The position numbers and the translations under genes are program-made. Below are positions 28,544 to 39,844 of a stretch of 64,000 nt of DNA, one piece after another. Source of the DNA: Streptomyces sp. NBC_00190 (lineage in GTDB: Bacteria; Actinomycetota; Actinomycetes; Streptomycetales; Streptomycetaceae); assembly GCF_036203305.1 (NCBI RefSeq), contig NZ_CP108131.1, positions 2,356,001 through 2,420,000 on the forward strand, given 5' to 3'. The notes under the pieces were generated by a model. The model was not told the DNA's origin, did not search any database, and saw only the letters and a list, made by a program, of their open reading frames with translations. Each line of letters opens with the position of its first letter. The first letter of the stretch is position 1.

Positions 28544-29956
28544 CTAGGATCTCTCGGCGGCCAGTTCGCGCACCGCGTCCGCGAACGCGTCCCCACGCTT
28601 GTTGTAGTTCGCGAACATGTCCATCGAGGCGCAGGCAGGTGCCAGCAGGACCGTGTCGCCGGGCTCGGCGAGCCGGGCCGCTTCCCGGACCGCTGCGAGC
28701 ATCGCCCCAGTGTCGGTCCGGGCGAGGTCGACGACCGGGACCTCGGGGGCGTGTCGCGCCAGCGCGTCGGCGATCAGCGCCCGGTCGGCGCCGATCAGCA
28801 CCACGCCGCGCAGCCGCTTCGCCGACTTCCGGACCAGTTCGTCGAAGGTCGCGCCCTTGGCGAGGCCCCCGGCGATCCAGACGACCGGCTCGAAGGCGGC
28901 CAGGGAGGCCTCGGCCGCGTGCGTGTTGGTGGCCTTGGAGTCGTCGATGTACGTGACCCCGTGCACCGCCTCCACGTGCGCGACCCGGTGGGCGTCGGGG
29001 CGGAAGTCGCGCAGCCCGTCGCGGACCGCGCGCGGCGGGACGCCGAAGGCGCGGGCCAGGGCCGCCGCGGCGAGCGCGTTGGCGATGTTGTGCGGGGCGG
29101 GCGGGTTGACGTCCGCGACGTGCGCGAGCTCCTGGGCGTTCTTCTGCCGGTTCTCCACGAAGGCGCGGTCGACGAGGATGCCGTCGACGACGCCGAGCAT
29201 GGAGGGGCCGGGGGCGCCGAGGGTGAAGCCGATCGCCCGGCAGCCCTCTTCGACGTCGGCGTTCTCGACCAGTTCCTCGGTGGCCGGGTCGGCGACGTTG
29301 TAGACGCAGGCCACGGTGTTGCCCTCGTAGATGCGGCCCTTGTCGGCGGCGTACGCCTCCATGGAGCCGTGCCAGTCGAGGTGGTCCGGGGCCAGGTTGA
29401 GGACGGCCGCCGAGTGGGCGCGCAGCGAGGGCGCCCAGTGCAGCTGATAGCTGGAGAGTTCGACGGCGAGCACGTCGTACGTCTCCTCGCCGAGCACCAC
29501 GTCGATGATGGGCGTGCCGATGTTGCCGACGGCCGCGGTCCGCAAGCCCGCCGACTTCAGGATCGACGCGAGCATCTGGGTTGTGGTGGTCTTGCCGTTG
29601 GTCCCGGTGATCGCCAGCCAGGGGGCCGCACCGGGGCCGCGCAGCTGCCAGGCGATCTCCACGTCCCCGACCACGTCGACGCCGGCCTTCGCGGCGGCCG
29701 CGAACAGCGGGCTGTCGGGCTTCCAGCCGGGCGAGGTGACGACGAGGCCGGTGCCTTCGGGGAGGGTTTCCGCGTCGCCGAGGCGTACGGAGATCCCCAG
29801 CTCGCCGAGTTCGGCGGCGCGGGCGCGGTGGCCCTCGCTGTCGCCGCCGTCGACGACGGTCACGACGGCGCCGAGGCCGGCCAGGGCGCGGGCGGCGCTG
29901 ACGCCGCTCACGCCGAGGCCGGCGACGGTGATGTTCATGCCCTGCCAGGAGGTCAC
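28544..29956 (-). CDS. murD: MurD, UDP-MurNAc-L-Ala:D-Glu ligase
   Basis: Cytosolic ATP-dependent ligase that adds D-Glu to UDP-MurNAc-L-Ala. About 470 residues. The N-terminal Rossmann-like domain starts [18 protein letters not shown]; the ATP loop is [34 protein letters not shown] and [21 protein letters not shown] are Mur-ligase motifs. I use the GTG at 29956, which overlaps the mraY stop by 4 nt. Alternatives are ATG 29971 (inside mraY) and ATG 29938; the conserved domain begins just after these. Confidence 0.95.
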   Translation of the reverse strand: MTSWQGMNITVAGLGVSGVSAARALAGLGAVVTVVDGGDSEGHRARAAELGELGISVRLGDAETLPEGTGLVVTSPGWKPDSPLFAAAAKAGVDVVGDVEIAWQLRGPGAAPWLAITGTNGKTTTTQMLASILKSAGLRTAAVGNIGTPIIDVVLGEETYDVLAVELSSYQLHWAPSLRAHSAAVLNLAPDHLDWHGSMEAYAADKGRIYEGNTVACVYNVADPATEELVENADVEEGCRAIGFTLGAPGPSMLGVVDGILVDRAFVENRQKNAQELAHVADVNPPAPHNIANALAAAALARAFGVPPRAVRDGLRDFRPDAHRVAHVEAVHGVTYIDDSKATNTHAAEASLAAFEPVVWIAGGLAKGATFDELVRKSAKRLRGVVLIGADRALIADALARHAPEVPVVDLARTDTGAMLAAVREAARLAEPGDTVLLAPACASMDMFANYNKRGDAFADAVRELAAERS

Positions 29957-31023
29957 TTGTCGGCTGCCCATCCCGCGTAGAAGAGACCGAGACCCACGAT
30001 CACGCACATGCCCTGGATGATCCAGAAGCGGACCACGACAAGGACTTCGGACCACCCCTTGAGTTCGAAGTGGTGCTGCAGCGGTGCCATCCGGAAGACG
30101 CGCTTCCCGGTCAGCTTGAAGGAGCCGACCTGGATGACGACCGACATGGTGATGAGGACGAAGAGGCCGCCGAGCAGGGCGATCAGGAACTCCGTGCGGG
30201 AGCAGATCGCCAGACCGGCGAGCGCGCCGCCCAGCGCCAGCGAGCCGGTGTCACCCATGAAGATCTTGGCGGGCGAGGTGTTCCACCACAGGAAGCCGAA
30301 GCAGGCGCCCATCAGGGCGGAGGCGACGACCGCGAGGTCCAGCGGGTCGCGCACCTCGAAGCAGGCGCCCGGGTTGGTCAGGTCCTGCGCGTTCACGCAG
30401 GACTCCTGGTACTGCCACACGCCGATGAAGGTGTAGGCGCCGAAGACCATCACCGCCGCGCCGGTGGCCAGGCCGTCCAGGCCGTCGGTCAGGTTCACGC
30501 CGTTGGACATCGCCAGGATCATGAACAGTGCCCAGACGACGAACAGCACCGGGCCGATCGACCAGCCGAAGTCCGTGACGAACGACAGCCTGGTGGAGGC
30601 CGGGGTCAGCCCGCGCGAGTCGGAGAACTGGAGCGCGAGCACCGCGAAGGCGATGCCGACGATCAGCTGTCCGGCCATCTTGGCCTTGGCCCGCAGACCC
30701 AGCGAACGCCGCTTGACGATCTTGATGTAGTCGTCCAGGTAACCGACCAGGCCCATTCCCGCCATCAGGAACAGGACCAGCAGACCCGAGAACGTGGGCT
30801 CGCTGGAGGTGATCACCTTCGTCAGGGCGTACGCGATGAGCGTGGCCAGGATGAAGGAGATACCGCCCATGGTGGGCGTGCCCTTCTTCCCGGCGTGGCC
30901 GCGGGGGCCGTCGTCACGGATGAACTGGCCGTAGCCCTTGCGGGCCAGCAGCTTGATCAGCAGCGGCGTTCCGACAACGGTCAGGAACATGCCGATGACA
31001 CCGGCGAACAGGATCTGCCTCAT
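29953..31023 (-). CDS. mraY: MraY, phospho-MurNAc-pentapeptide translocase
   Basis: 356-residue integral membrane enzyme (about ten helices) that transfers phospho-MurNAc-pentapeptide to undecaprenyl phosphate, making lipid I. Signatures: [11 protein letters not shown] after TM1, [11 protein letters not shown] (catalytic Asp pair), [38 protein letters not shown] and the [11 protein letters not shown] motif (HHH-like). Its start overlaps murF and its end overlaps murD, each by 4 nt. Confidence 0.97.
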   Translation of the reverse strand: MRQILFAGVIGMFLTVVGTPLLIKLLARKGYGQFIRDDGPRGHAGKKGTPTMGGISFILATLIAYALTKVITSSEPTFSGLLVLFLMAGMGLVGYLDDYIKIVKRRSLGLRAKAKMAGQLIVGIAFAVLALQFSDSRGLTPASTRLSFVTDFGWSIGPVLFVVWALFMILAMSNGVNLTDGLDGLATGAAVMVFGAYTFIGVWQYQESCVNAQDLTNPGACFEVRDPLDLAVVASALMGACFGFLWWNTSPAKIFMGDTGSLALGGALAGLAICSRTEFLIALLGGLFVLITMSVVIQVGSFKLTGKRVFRMAPLQHHFELKGWSEVLVVVRFWIIQGMCVIVGLGLFYAGWAADK

Positions 31024-32444
31024 CGGTCGGCGACCTCGCCCTCGCGCTCAAGGAGCGCCAGCGCGACCCGCTCCAGGCCGATCGACCTGGAAGCCTTCAC
31101 CAGCACGACGTCCCCCGGGCGCAGTTCACTGCGCAAAAGGTCCACCGCCGCCTGCGCGTCGGACACGACCACCGACTCCTCACCCCACGAACCCTCGTTA
31201 TATGCGCCCAGTTGCAGCCAGGACGCTTCCCGGCCCCCGACTGCCACGAGCTTGCTCACGTTGAGCCGGACGGCAAGCCGTCCCACCGCGTCGTGCTCGG
31301 CCAGCGATGCGTCACCGAGTTCGGCCATGGGGCCGAGCACCGCCCACGTGCGCCCCCCGTTCGCCCTGGCGGCGCCGCCCATCGCGGCCAGCGCTCGCAG
31401 AGCGGCCCGCATGGACTCGGGATTCGCGTTGTAGGCGTCGTTGACGATCGTCACGCCGTCGGCCCGCTCGGTGACCTCCATCCGCCACCGGGACAAGGTG
31501 CCCGCTCCGGATAGCGCGGTGGCGATCTCCGAGGTGGACATGCCCAGTACATGGGCCACGGCGGCAGCGGCGAGCGCGTTCGACACGTGGTGCTCACCGT
31601 ACAGGCGCAAGGTCACATCGCTGCACCCGGTCGGTGTGTGGAGTGTGAAGGCGGGCTGTCCCCCGGGGGTCATCCGTACCTCGGTGGCCCGGATGTCGGC
31701 GTCGTCGGCCTCGCCGAACAGGACCGTACGGGCCTTCGTACGGGCGGACATGGCGCGCACGAGCGGGTCGTCGGCGTTGAGGACGGCGACTCCGCCCTCG
31801 CTCTCCGCGGGAAGGGCTTCCACCAGTTCGCCCTTGGCCTGCGCGATCTGCTCGCGGCCGCCGAACTCGCCGATGTGGGCGGTCCCGACGTTGAGGACGA
31901 GCCCGATGCGCGGCGGGGTCAGGCCGGTGAGGTACGCGATGTGGCCGATCCCGCGGGCCCCCATCTCCAGTACCAGGTGCCGGGTTTCGGCGGTGGCCTT
32001 CAGGGCGGTGAGCGGCAGGCCGATCTCGTTGTTGAGGGAGCCCGGGGTCCACACGGTGGGCGCGTGGGCCTGGAGCACCTGCGCGATGAGGTCCTTGGTG
32101 GAGGTCTTGCCCGCGGAGCCGGTCAGGGCCACCACGTCGGTGCCGAGGCGCCCGACGACGGCCCGCGCGAGGGCGCCGAGCGCCTTCTCCACGTCGGGGA
32201 CGACGATGGCGGGTACGCCGACCGGCCGGGCCGCGAGGACGGCCGCGGCTCCGGCGGCGACGGCGCGCCCGGCGTAGTCGTGGCCGTCGACGTGCTCGCC
32301 GTCGAAGGCGGCGAACAGGCTGCCGGCCTCGACCTGGCGGGAGTCGATGACGACGGGACCGCTGATCTGCACGGACGGATCCGGTATGTCGTGGGGCCGC
32401 CCGCCGGTGATGTCGGCGATCTCGGCGAGGGAGAGGGCGATCAC
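31020..32444 (-). CDS. murF: MurF, D-Ala-D-Ala-adding ligase
   Basis: 474-residue cytosolic Mur ligase that attaches D-Ala-D-Ala to the UDP-MurNAc-tripeptide. ATP loop [14 protein letters not shown], then [28 protein letters not shown] and [15 protein letters not shown], all typical of MurF. It overlaps murE by 4 nt (ATGA) and mraY by 4 nt, so murE-murF-mraY-murD are translationally chained. Confidence 0.96.
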   Translation of the reverse strand: MIALSLAEIADITGGRPHDIPDPSVQISGPVVIDSRQVEAGSLFAAFDGEHVDGHDYAGRAVAAGAAAVLAARPVGVPAIVVPDVEKALGALARAVVGRLGTDVVALTGSAGKTSTKDLIAQVLQAHAPTVWTPGSLNNEIGLPLTALKATAETRHLVLEMGARGIGHIAYLTGLTPPRIGLVLNVGTAHIGEFGGREQIAQAKGELVEALPAESEGGVAVLNADDPLVRAMSARTKARTVLFGEADDADIRATEVRMTPGGQPAFTLHTPTGCSDVTLRLYGEHHVSNALAAAAVAHVLGMSTSEIATALSGAGTLSRWRMEVTERADGVTIVNDAYNANPESMRAALRALAAMGGAARANGGRTWAVLGPMAELGDASLAEHDAVGRLAVRLNVSKLVAVGGREASWLQLGAYNEGSWGEESVVVSDAQAAVDLLRSELRPGDVVLVKASRSIGLERVALALLEREGEVADR

Positions 32445-34135
32445 TGGTTCACCTCGGCCTGTCGGGCATTGCGCTGCTGTGTCTCGATGGCCGCGCGGAG
32501 CACCTCGCGGTCGTCGAAGGGGCGTACGACGCCCGCGGTGTCCTGGCCCTGCTCGTGGCCCTTGCCCGCCACCAGTACGGTGTCGCCGGGCCGGGCGAGC
32601 GCGACGGCGGCGGCGATGGCCGCGGCCCGGTCGGCGTCGACGAGGACGGCGCCGCGTTCGGCGGGCGGTACGGACACCGCGCCCTCGAACATCGCGGCGA
32701 GGATCGCGAGGGGGTCCTCGGAGCGCGGGTTGTCGGAGGTCAGGACGGCCACGTCGGCGAAGCGGGCGGCCGCGGCGCCCATCGGGGCGCGCTTGGTGGT
32801 GTCGCGGTCGCCGCCGCAGCCGAGCACGATGTGCAGCCTGCCCTCGGTGACCTCGCGCAGGGCGCGCAGGACCGATTCGACGGCGTCGGTCTTGTGCGCG
32901 TAGTCGACGACGGCCAGGTACGGCTGTCCGGCGTCGACCCGCTCTAGCCGGCCGGGGACGCCGGGGACCGCGGCGACGCCGTCGGCGGCGGTCTGCGGGT
33001 CGAGGCCGGCGGCGGCGAGGGTGACGATCGCGGCGACGGTGTTGGCGACGTTGAACGGGCCGGGCAGCGGCGCGGTCGCGCGTACGCGCCGTCCTTCGGG
33101 GCCGACCAGGGTCAGGGTGGAGCTCGCGGGTCCGAACACGACGTCCTCGGCGCGCCAGTCGGCGGCCGGGTCGCCCGCGGCGGAGAAGGTGACGACCGGG
33201 ATCGGCGCCTCCTTGGCCAGGCGGCGGCCGTACTCGTCGTCGAGGTTGACCACGCCCCGGCGGGCCCGGCGCTCGGTGAAGAGCCCCGCCTTCGCCTGGA
33301 AGTAGTCCTCCATGCCCGTGTGGAACTCCATGTGCTCCGGGCTCAGGTTGTTGAAGACCGCGACGTCGAAGACGCAGCCGTCGACGCGGCCGAGCACCAG
33401 GGCGTGGCTGGAGACCTCCATGGCGACGGCCTCGACCCCGCGTTCGCGCATGACCGCGAAGAGGGCCTGGAGGTCGGTCGCCTCGGGGGTGGTCCGCTCG
33501 GACTTGATGCGCTCGTCGCCGATGCGCATCTCGACGGTGCCGACGAGTCCGGTGGTGCGGCCCGCCGCGCGCAGTCCGCCTTCGACGAGGTACGCCGTGG
33601 TGGTCTTGCCTGAGGTGCCGGTGATACCGATCTGGAGCAGGTGCTCGCCCGGACGGCCGTAGATCGTGGCGGCGAGTTCGCCCATCCGGCCGCGCGGGTC
33701 GGCGACGGTGAGGACGGGCAGGCCGGTCGCGGCGGCGCGCTCGGCCCCGGCGGGATCGGTCAGCACGGCGGCGGCGCCGAGGGCGGCCGCCTGGGCGACG
33801 AAGTCGGCGCCGTGCGTCCTGGCTCCCGCCAGCGCCGCGTACAGGTCTCCGGGGCGGACCGCACGGGAATCGTGCGTGATGCCGGTGATCTCCGCGGTGC
33901 CTGGCGCCGGGACGCCCAGCAGGGTGGCCAGCTCGCCCAGAGGGGTCGGGCGGGCGGACACGGGCCGTGGCGCTCCCGGCGGCACTGCCGGGGCGTCTTT
34001 CTGGGCGTTTCTGGGCTGATCAGCGTGGGGCACGGCGGTGAGCGTACCGGGCGCGGCGGGCCGCCCGCGAAGTGAGGGCCCGGCCTCGGTGCCGGTGGCC
34101 GTCTGGTTCCCGGGTTTCGGGGTGATCGTTGTCAC
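32441..34135 (-). CDS. murE: MurE, diaminopimelate-adding Mur ligase
   Basis: 564-residue ligase that adds the third stem-peptide residue. Core motifs: GITGTSGKTTTAYL (ATP), SSHALVLGRVDG, FNNLSPEHMEFH and VDYAHKTDAVESVL. TSDNPRSEDPLAI carries the DNPR motif of diaminopimelate-specific MurE, which fits the LL-DAP wall of Streptomyces. The N-terminal ~60 residues form a Pro/Ala-rich extension not seen in most bacteria. It lies 45 bases after ftsI and overlaps murF. Confidence 0.96.
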   Translation of the reverse strand: MTTITPKPGNQTATGTEAGPSLRGRPAAPGTLTAVPHADQPRNAQKDAPAVPPGAPRPVSARPTPLGELATLLGVPAPGTAEITGITHDSRAVRPGDLYAALAGARTHGADFVAQAAALGAAAVLTDPAGAERAAATGLPVLTVADPRGRMGELAATIYGRPGEHLLQIGITGTSGKTTTAYLVEGGLRAAGRTTGLVGTVEMRIGDERIKSERTTPEATDLQALFAVMRERGVEAVAMEVSSHALVLGRVDGCVFDVAVFNNLSPEHMEFHTGMEDYFQAKAGLFTERRARRGVVNLDDEYGRRLAKEAPIPVVTFSAAGDPAADWRAEDVVFGPASSTLTLVGPEGRRVRATAPLPGPFNVANTVAAIVTLAAAGLDPQTAADGVAAVPGVPGRLERVDAGQPYLAVVDYAHKTDAVESVLRALREVTEGRLHIVLGCGGDRDTTKRAPMGAAAARFADVAVLTSDNPRSEDPLAILAAMFEGAVSVPPAERGAVLVDADRAAAIAAAVALARPGDTVLVAGKGHEQGQDTAGVVRPFDDREVLRAAIETQQRNARQAEVNQ

Positions 34136-34180
34136 TGATGGTGCCTCATCGCGTTTCTGGCGGGCCGGCCGGGCTGTGGG

Positions 34181-36202
34181 TCACTGACCGGGCTGCGGAC
34201 TGGGCTGCGTACTCGGCTGCGGGTCGGCCGGCTGGGCGGCCTGCGGGCCGGATTCGTAGGTGACGGGGAGCCCGGCGGGGGCGGTCCCGGTAGGGGCGAT
34301 CTGGAGGGTCTTCAGGGCGAACTCCATGACCTTCTTGTAGATCGGGCCGCAGATCTGGCCGCCGAAGTAGCTGCCCTTCGTGGGGTTCTGGATGGCGCAG
34401 TAGACGGTGACGCGCGGATTGTCGGCGGGCGCGAACCCGGCGAAGGAGGCCGTGTAGCCCTTGTAGCGGCCGGTGGCCGGATCCACCCGGTTGGAGGTAC
34501 CGGTCTTGCCGCCGACGCGGTAGCCGGGGATGCGGGCCTTGGTGCCGGTGCCCTCCTGGTCGTCGACCACGGACTCCAGCATCTCGGCGAGGGACCTGGC
34601 GGTCTCCTGGCTGACCACGCGGCTGCGTTCGGGTGCCGGGGCCGGGGTGAAGCGGCCGTCGGGGCCCTTGGTGCCGCGGACGAGGGTGGGCTCGATGCGG
34701 ACCCCGCCGTTGGCGATGGTCGAGTACACGGACGCCGCCTGCATGGCGTTGAGGGACAGGCCCTGGCCGAAAGGAATCGTGTACTGCTGGGAGGTGGACC
34801 AGGCTTCGGGCTTCGCGAGGATGCCGCGGGACTCGCCCGGGTAGTTCAGGCCGGTGGGCCGGCCGATGCCGAACTTGGTCAGGTAGGAGTGCAGGACCCT
34901 GTTGGCCTCGGGCTGGGTGGCACCGAGCTGGCCGGTGGCCAGGATGGTGCCGATGTTGGAGGACTTGGCGAGGACCCCGTTGAGGGTCAGGTACCAGGTC
35001 GGGTGGTCGATGTCGTCCTTGAACAGCCGGTCGCCCCGGTGCAGCCGGTTGGGGACCTCGACGTGGGTCTCCGGGGTGGCCTTCTTCTCCTCCAGTACGG
35101 CGGCCATCGACATCACCTTGGCGGTGGAGCCGGGCTCGTACACGTCCTGGAGTGCGGCGTTGCCCATGGCGGCGGAGCGGGCCCGGGTCAGGTCGTTGGG
35201 GTCGAAGCCGGGGGCGTTGGCCATCGCCAGCACCTCGCCGGTGCGGGTGTCCTGGACGATGACGTAGCCGCGGTCGGCCTCGGACTTCTGGACCTGCTCG
35301 GTGATGGCGCTCTGCGCCGCCCACTGGATGTCGCGGTCGATGGTCAGCTCGATGTCCTCGCCGGGCACGGCGGGCTTCTCGCTGGACCCGGCGGTGGGGA
35401 CCCGGCGGCCGCCGGACTGGGCGTAGGTGACCTCGCCGTCCTTGCCGGACAACTTCTTGTCGAGGGAGGACTCCAGACCGCCGGCGCCCTTGCCCTCGGC
35501 GTTGACGTAGCCCAGTATCCCGGCGGCCAGGTCGCCGCCCGGGTACACGCGCTTGCTGCTGTCCTCGTTGAACACGCCGGCGAGGACGTTGGCACCGGGG
35601 CCGTTGTTCTTCTTGTCGGCCGCCGCCTTCTCCGCGAAGACCCGCTTGAGGTCCTTGATCTGGTTCCAGACCTGGGGGGTCTGGCGCTGGGCGAGGACGA
35701 CGTACCGGGTGTTCTTGGTCTTCAGCCGCCCGGTGAGCTCCTTGGCGTCCTTGCCGAGGATGGGGGCGAGGAGGGCCGCGGCCTGCTCGGGGGCGTCCGG
35801 GGCCTTGCTGTCCTGCGGGGTGAACATCTTCGGGTCGGCGGTGATGTCGTACGCGTCGACGCTGGTGGCCAGGGCCACGCCCTTGCGGTCGGTGATCTCC
35901 CCGCGCTCGGCGGCCAGCTTGACGCTGGTGTAGCGGTTCTTGGAGGCCTCGGCGGAGAAGGCGGAGGCGTCGACGGCCTGGACCTGGAGCAGGCGCACGA
36001 CGAAGGCGAGCATGACGAGGGTCAGGCCGACGCCGACGAGGCGCAGCCGGGGGCGGGGGCTGCCGAGCCGGATGGTGTGGGGCCGTCTGGGCGTCGCGGG
36101 CCGCCGGGTCGCCGGGCGCGAGGCCGCCGGGCGGGCCGTGGCTCCGCCGCGGGGCCGCCCCGGCCCGGGCACGCGCCGCCGCGGCGGCTCCTGCGGGCTC
36201 AT
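34181..36202 (-). CDS. ftsI: FtsI, septal class B penicillin-binding protein (PBP3)
   Basis: 673-residue monofunctional transpeptidase acting with FtsW. A Pro/Arg-rich cytosolic tail (1-50) precedes one transmembrane helix (about 53-74). The pedestal domain begins at RGEITDRKGVALATS. The penicillin-binding domain has STAK (Ser359, Lys362), SSN (414-416) and KTG (566-568). A Pro/Gln-rich tail closes the protein. No PASTA domain is present. It lies 159 bases after ftsL; that gap holds GC-rich, partly palindromic sequence and no gene. Confidence 0.96.
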   Translation of the reverse strand: MSPQEPPRRRVPGPGRPRGGATARPAASRPATRRPATPRRPHTIRLGSPRPRLRLVGVGLTLVMLAFVVRLLQVQAVDASAFSAEASKNRYTSVKLAAERGEITDRKGVALATSVDAYDITADPKMFTPQDSKAPDAPEQAAALLAPILGKDAKELTGRLKTKNTRYVVLAQRQTPQVWNQIKDLKRVFAEKAAADKKNNGPGANVLAGVFNEDSSKRVYPGGDLAAGILGYVNAEGKGAGGLESSLDKKLSGKDGEVTYAQSGGRRVPTAGSSEKPAVPGEDIELTIDRDIQWAAQSAITEQVQKSEADRGYVIVQDTRTGEVLAMANAPGFDPNDLTRARSAAMGNAALQDVYEPGSTAKVMSMAAVLEEKKATPETHVEVPNRLHRGDRLFKDDIDHPTWYLTLNGVLAKSSNIGTILATGQLGATQPEANRVLHSYLTKFGIGRPTGLNYPGESRGILAKPEAWSTSQQYTIPFGQGLSLNAMQAASVYSTIANGGVRIEPTLVRGTKGPDGRFTPAPAPERSRVVSQETARSLAEMLESVVDDQEGTGTKARIPGYRVGGKTGTSNRVDPATGRYKGYTASFAGFAPADNPRVTVYCAIQNPTKGSYFGGQICGPIYKKVMEFALKTLQIAPTGTAPAGLPVTYESGPQAAQPADPQPSTQPSPQPGQ

Positions 36203-36361
36203 GTGCCCGCCGCCGTCGGCCGCACCGCGTTCGAAGGCCGGGTCCGGGCGGGTCCCGGGTGGGGGTCCCTCCCGGACGGAGTCCGGGGGAGGGGGAAGGG
36301 CGGGGTGGGGGAAGGCCCCGCAGGGCTGCGCAACGGCACCGCGGCCATCGGCGTCACGACG

Positions 36362-36880
36362 TCACCTGCCTGGGTTGGGGTTGGGCTGCTGCGGAGGCTG
36401 GGGGGCGCCCCCGGGGGCCGCCGCGGCCGAAGGAGCGGCCGAGGGCGGCGGGCTCGCCGGAGCAGGCTGTTCGGCCGCCGCCGCGGAGCCGGCGACCTTG
36501 CCGTCCGGGCCGATGAAGACCGGGCTGCCGCCCGGGACCAGGCCCAGCTCCTGCGCCCGCCGCTGCAGCGCGTCGGGTGCCGAGTAGCCGTCCACGTCGC
36601 GCTGCAGCGCCTGCTCCTCGTCCGTGAGGGCGGTGGTCTCCTTCTTCAGCTTGCTGAGCTGGAAGGAGCCCTCGTTCAGGGCCGAGTTCAGCAGCAGCAG
36701 GCTGATCAGGCCGCCCGCGAGCAGTGCCACGACCAGCAGGACGAACGGCATCCGCGCCGCCTGCCCGCCGGACCCCGGCCGGGCGGGCCGGGCCGGGCGC
36801 ACGGGGCGGCCGCCGAGTGCCCGGCCGAGGCGGGCCGCCTGCCCGCGGGTCAGCGTGGCGACCTTCCCGGCCTTGGTCAC
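36362..36880 (-). CDS. ftsL: FtsL-like bitopic division protein
   Basis: 172 residues: a basic Arg/Pro/Gly-rich cytosolic region (1-43), one transmembrane helix (about 44-66), a leucine-zipper-like coiled coil (about 70-100: [25 protein letters not shown]) and a Pro/Ala-rich tail. This architecture plus the position between rsmH and ftsI identifies FtsL, despite poor sequence conservation in the family. The Pro/Ala tail (about 140-172) is an actinobacterial embellishment. Its start overlaps the rsmH stop by 4 nt. Confidence 0.88.
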   Translation of the reverse strand: MTKAGKVATLTRGQAARLGRALGGRPVRPARPARPGSGGQAARMPFVLLVVALLAGGLISLLLLNSALNEGSFQLSKLKKETTALTDEEQALQRDVDGYSAPDALQRRAQELGLVPGGSPVFIGPDGKVAGSAAAAEQPAPASPPPSAAPSAAAAPGGAPQPPQQPNPNPGR

Positions 36881-37836
36881 AGCCGCGCCTCCCGGATGCG
36901 TTCGACCCCGCGGAACCTCGCCGGGGCGGCCCGCCGGTTCTCGGCGATCTCCTCCTCGGTGGGCAGCTCAGCGCCGCGCGTCAGCAGCTTCAGCTTCGGC
37001 TGGTACTTCTCCGGGACCACCGGCAGCCCGGGCGGGGCAGTGGAGGCCGCGCCCGCCGCGAAGACCTGCTTCACGAGGCGGTCCTCCAGCGAGTGGTACG
37101 AGAGCACCGCGATCCGGCCGCCGACCGCGATCCGGTCCACGGCCGCCGGAATGGCCCTCTCCAGCCCCGACAGCTCGCCGTTGACCTCGATGCGCAGTGC
37201 CTGGAAGGTCCGCTTGGCGGGGTTGCCGCCGGTCCGCTTGGCGGCCTGCGGCAGGGAGTCGCGGATCAGTTCGACCAGCCGGGAGCTGTTGGTGAAGGGT
37301 TCCTTCTCCCGCTCCCGGACGATCGCGGACACGATGCGCTTGGCCTGCTTCTCCTCGCCGTACTGGCGCAGGATCCGGACGAGCTCGCCCGGCGCGTAGG
37401 TGTTGAGCACCTCGGCGGCGCTGATCCCCGTCGTCTGGTCCATGCGCATGTCCAGCGGCGCGTCCTGCGCGTACGCGAACCCGCGGTCGGCCTCGTCCAG
37501 CTGCATGGAGGAGACGCCCAGGTCGAAGAGGATGCCCTGGACGGCCGGGATCCGCAGTCCGTCGAGGACCTCGGCGAGGTCGGCGTAGATCGCGTGGACG
37601 AGGGTGGCCCGGTCGCCGAAGGGCGCGAGGCGCTCGCCGGAGAGCCGCAGGGCCTCCTTGTCGCGGTCGAGGCCGATGAGGTGGACCTCGGGGAACCGGG
37701 TCAGCAGGGCCTCGCTGTGGCCGCCGAGGCCGAGGGTGCAGTCGACGACGACGGCCCCGGGCCTCTCCAGCGCTGGGGCCAACAGGTCCAGGCACCGCTG
37801 GAGCATCACCGGGACATGTCGGGACTCGCTAGTCAA
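36877..37836 (-). CDS. rsmH: RsmH (MraW), 16S rRNA m4C1402 methyltransferase
   Basis: 319-residue SAM-dependent enzyme that N4-methylates C1402 in 16S r[17 protein letters not shown] at the start and the SAM motif [15 protein letters not shown] are typical, followed by [32 protein letters not shown] and [13 protein letters not shown]. The start is TTG at 37836, with GAGGG five bases upstream; the next internal ATG would remove the conserved RHVPV. It is the first gene of the dcw run. No mraZ precedes it. Confidence 0.95.
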   Translation of the reverse strand: MTSESRHVPVMLQRCLDLLAPALERPGAVVVDCTLGLGGHSEALLTRFPEVHLIGLDRDKEALRLSGERLAPFGDRATLVHAIYADLAEVLDGLRIPAVQGILFDLGVSSMQLDEADRGFAYAQDAPLDMRMDQTTGISAAEVLNTYAPGELVRILRQYGEEKQAKRIVSAIVREREKEPFTNSSRLVELIRDSLPQAAKRTGGNPAKRTFQALRIEVNGELSGLERAIPAAVDRIAVGGRIAVLSYHSLEDRLVKQVFAAGAASTAPPGLPVVPEKYQPKLKLLTRGAELPTEEEIAENRRAAPARFRGVERIREARL

Positions 37837-37853
37837 AGCGCCCTCTCAGATAA

Positions 37854-37879
37854 CGGCGCGGCAGGCATACGCCGCGCCG
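37854..37879 (-). promoter_or_regulatory. Hairpin in the rsmH 5' leader
   Basis: CGGCGCGGC (37854-37862) pairs perfectly with GCCGCGCCG (37871-37879) around an 8-nt loop, only 18 bases upstream of the TTG start and within the leader of the promoter below. It may modulate translation or be structural; no function is established. Confidence 0.4.
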
Positions 37880-37944
37880 CGCACGCGGAGTGTTACCAAG
37901 GGGCCGGGCGGCCGGTCAGGGCCGGGCTCCGGCCGGTTCGCGTC

Positions 37945-37972
37945 ACTTTAGTGCAACGGTCGCCGCGGTCAA
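37945..37972 (-). promoter_or_regulatory. Promoter of the rsmH/dcw operon
   Basis: On the minus strand TTGACC (37972-37967) is separated by 16 bases from TAAAGT (37950-37945), a good match to the vegetative sigma (HrdB) consensus TTGACA / TAnnnT. It predicts a leader of about 100 nt before rsmH. Confidence 0.6.
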
Positions 37973-38084
37973 CGAACCGCCTCGCGCGCCGTGCCCGTCT
38001 CTCTCTGTGAACCGGCAAAAGCCCTGAATCACCCGGACGGCCGCCCCCGCCTCACCCCTGTGGGTTAGCTCACAACAAGGCTGG

Positions 38085-38113
38085 TTGACCTTCTTTGTCC
38101 CTCCTCACTCAAT
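38085..38113 (+). promoter_or_regulatory. Putative promoter of the carbonic anhydrase gene
   Basis: TTGACC at 38085-38090 and CTCAAT at 38108-38113 with 17 bases between. A second -10-like TAACGT at 38135-38140 lies 7 bases before the ATG and could give a leaderless transcript. Confidence 0.35.
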
Positions 38114-38147
38114 GCCCGCACAAGCTGTGACCATTAACGTCGTATGC

Positions 38148-38699
38148 ATGAAGACTTCCGCATCCCTGCCTGCCGACTCCGCGCCCCAGGCTTCCGGCGT
38201 CCGTTCCGTCACCGACCGGCTGGTCGAGGCGAACCGGCGGTACGCCGCGGAATTCACCGATCCCGGAATGGACGCCCACCCCGTCCTCCAGGTGGCCGTC
38301 GTGGCCTGCATGGACGCCCGTCTCGACCTGCACGCCGCCCTCGGCCTGGAGCTCGGTGACTGTCACACCATCCGCAACGCGGGCGGCGTGGTCACCGACG
38401 ACACCATCCGGTCGCTCACCATCAGCCAGCGGGCGCTGGGCACCCGCGCGGTGATACTCATCCACCACACGGGCTGCGGCCTCGAAAGCCTGACCGAGGA
38501 CTTCCGGCACGAGCTGGAGGACGAGGTCGGCCAGCGCCCCGCCTGGGCCGTGGAGGCCTTCCGCGACGTGGACCAGGACGTCCGCCAGTCCATGCAGCGG
38601 GTCCGGACGAACCCCTTCCTGCCCCACCGGGACGATGTGCGAGGCTTCGTCTTCGATGTGCACACCGGTCTCCTGCGGGAGATCGATCCCAGCTCTTGA
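38148..38699 (+). CDS. Beta-class carbonic anhydrase
   Basis: 183-residue zinc enzyme interconverting CO2 and bicarbonate. The zinc/dyad motif CMDARLD (Cys-x-Asp-x-Arg) and the second motif HHTGCG (His-x2-Cys) are intact, joined by NAGGVVTDDTIRSL. Such short single-domain proteins match actinobacterial beta carbonic anhydrases. I use the ATG at 38148 (MKTSASLP); earlier in-frame codons lie in the promoter region. No Shine-Dalgarno sequence is seen. The gene stands alone between the rsmH promoter and the moxR operon. Confidence 0.9.
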   Translation: MKTSASLPADSAPQASGVRSVTDRLVEANRRYAAEFTDPGMDAHPVLQVAVVACMDARLDLHAALGLELGDCHTIRNAGGVVTDDTIRSLTISQRALGTRAVILIHHTGCGLESLTEDFRHELEDEVGQRPAWAVEAFRDVDQDVRQSMQRVRTNPFLPHRDDVRGFVFDVHTGLLREIDPSS

Positions 38700-38836
38700 G
38701 TGACACAAGGCCGTAACGCCGTCAACAATGCGGGGAGACACCCCCCGGGAACCTCCGGACGCGGTGTCCGTGTTTTCGGGGTGGGCCGGTCATGCGCCAA
38801 GGGCGTCGGCCCCGGAATTGGGCCGAGGAGAACCAG

Positions 38837-39843
<1,007 letters not shown>

Positions 39844-39844
<1 letters not shown>

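Noticed and set aside
36203..36361. Small gene between ftsL and ftsI
   Set aside because: No start with a ribosome site; the sequence is the GC-rich dispersed intergenic repeat type.
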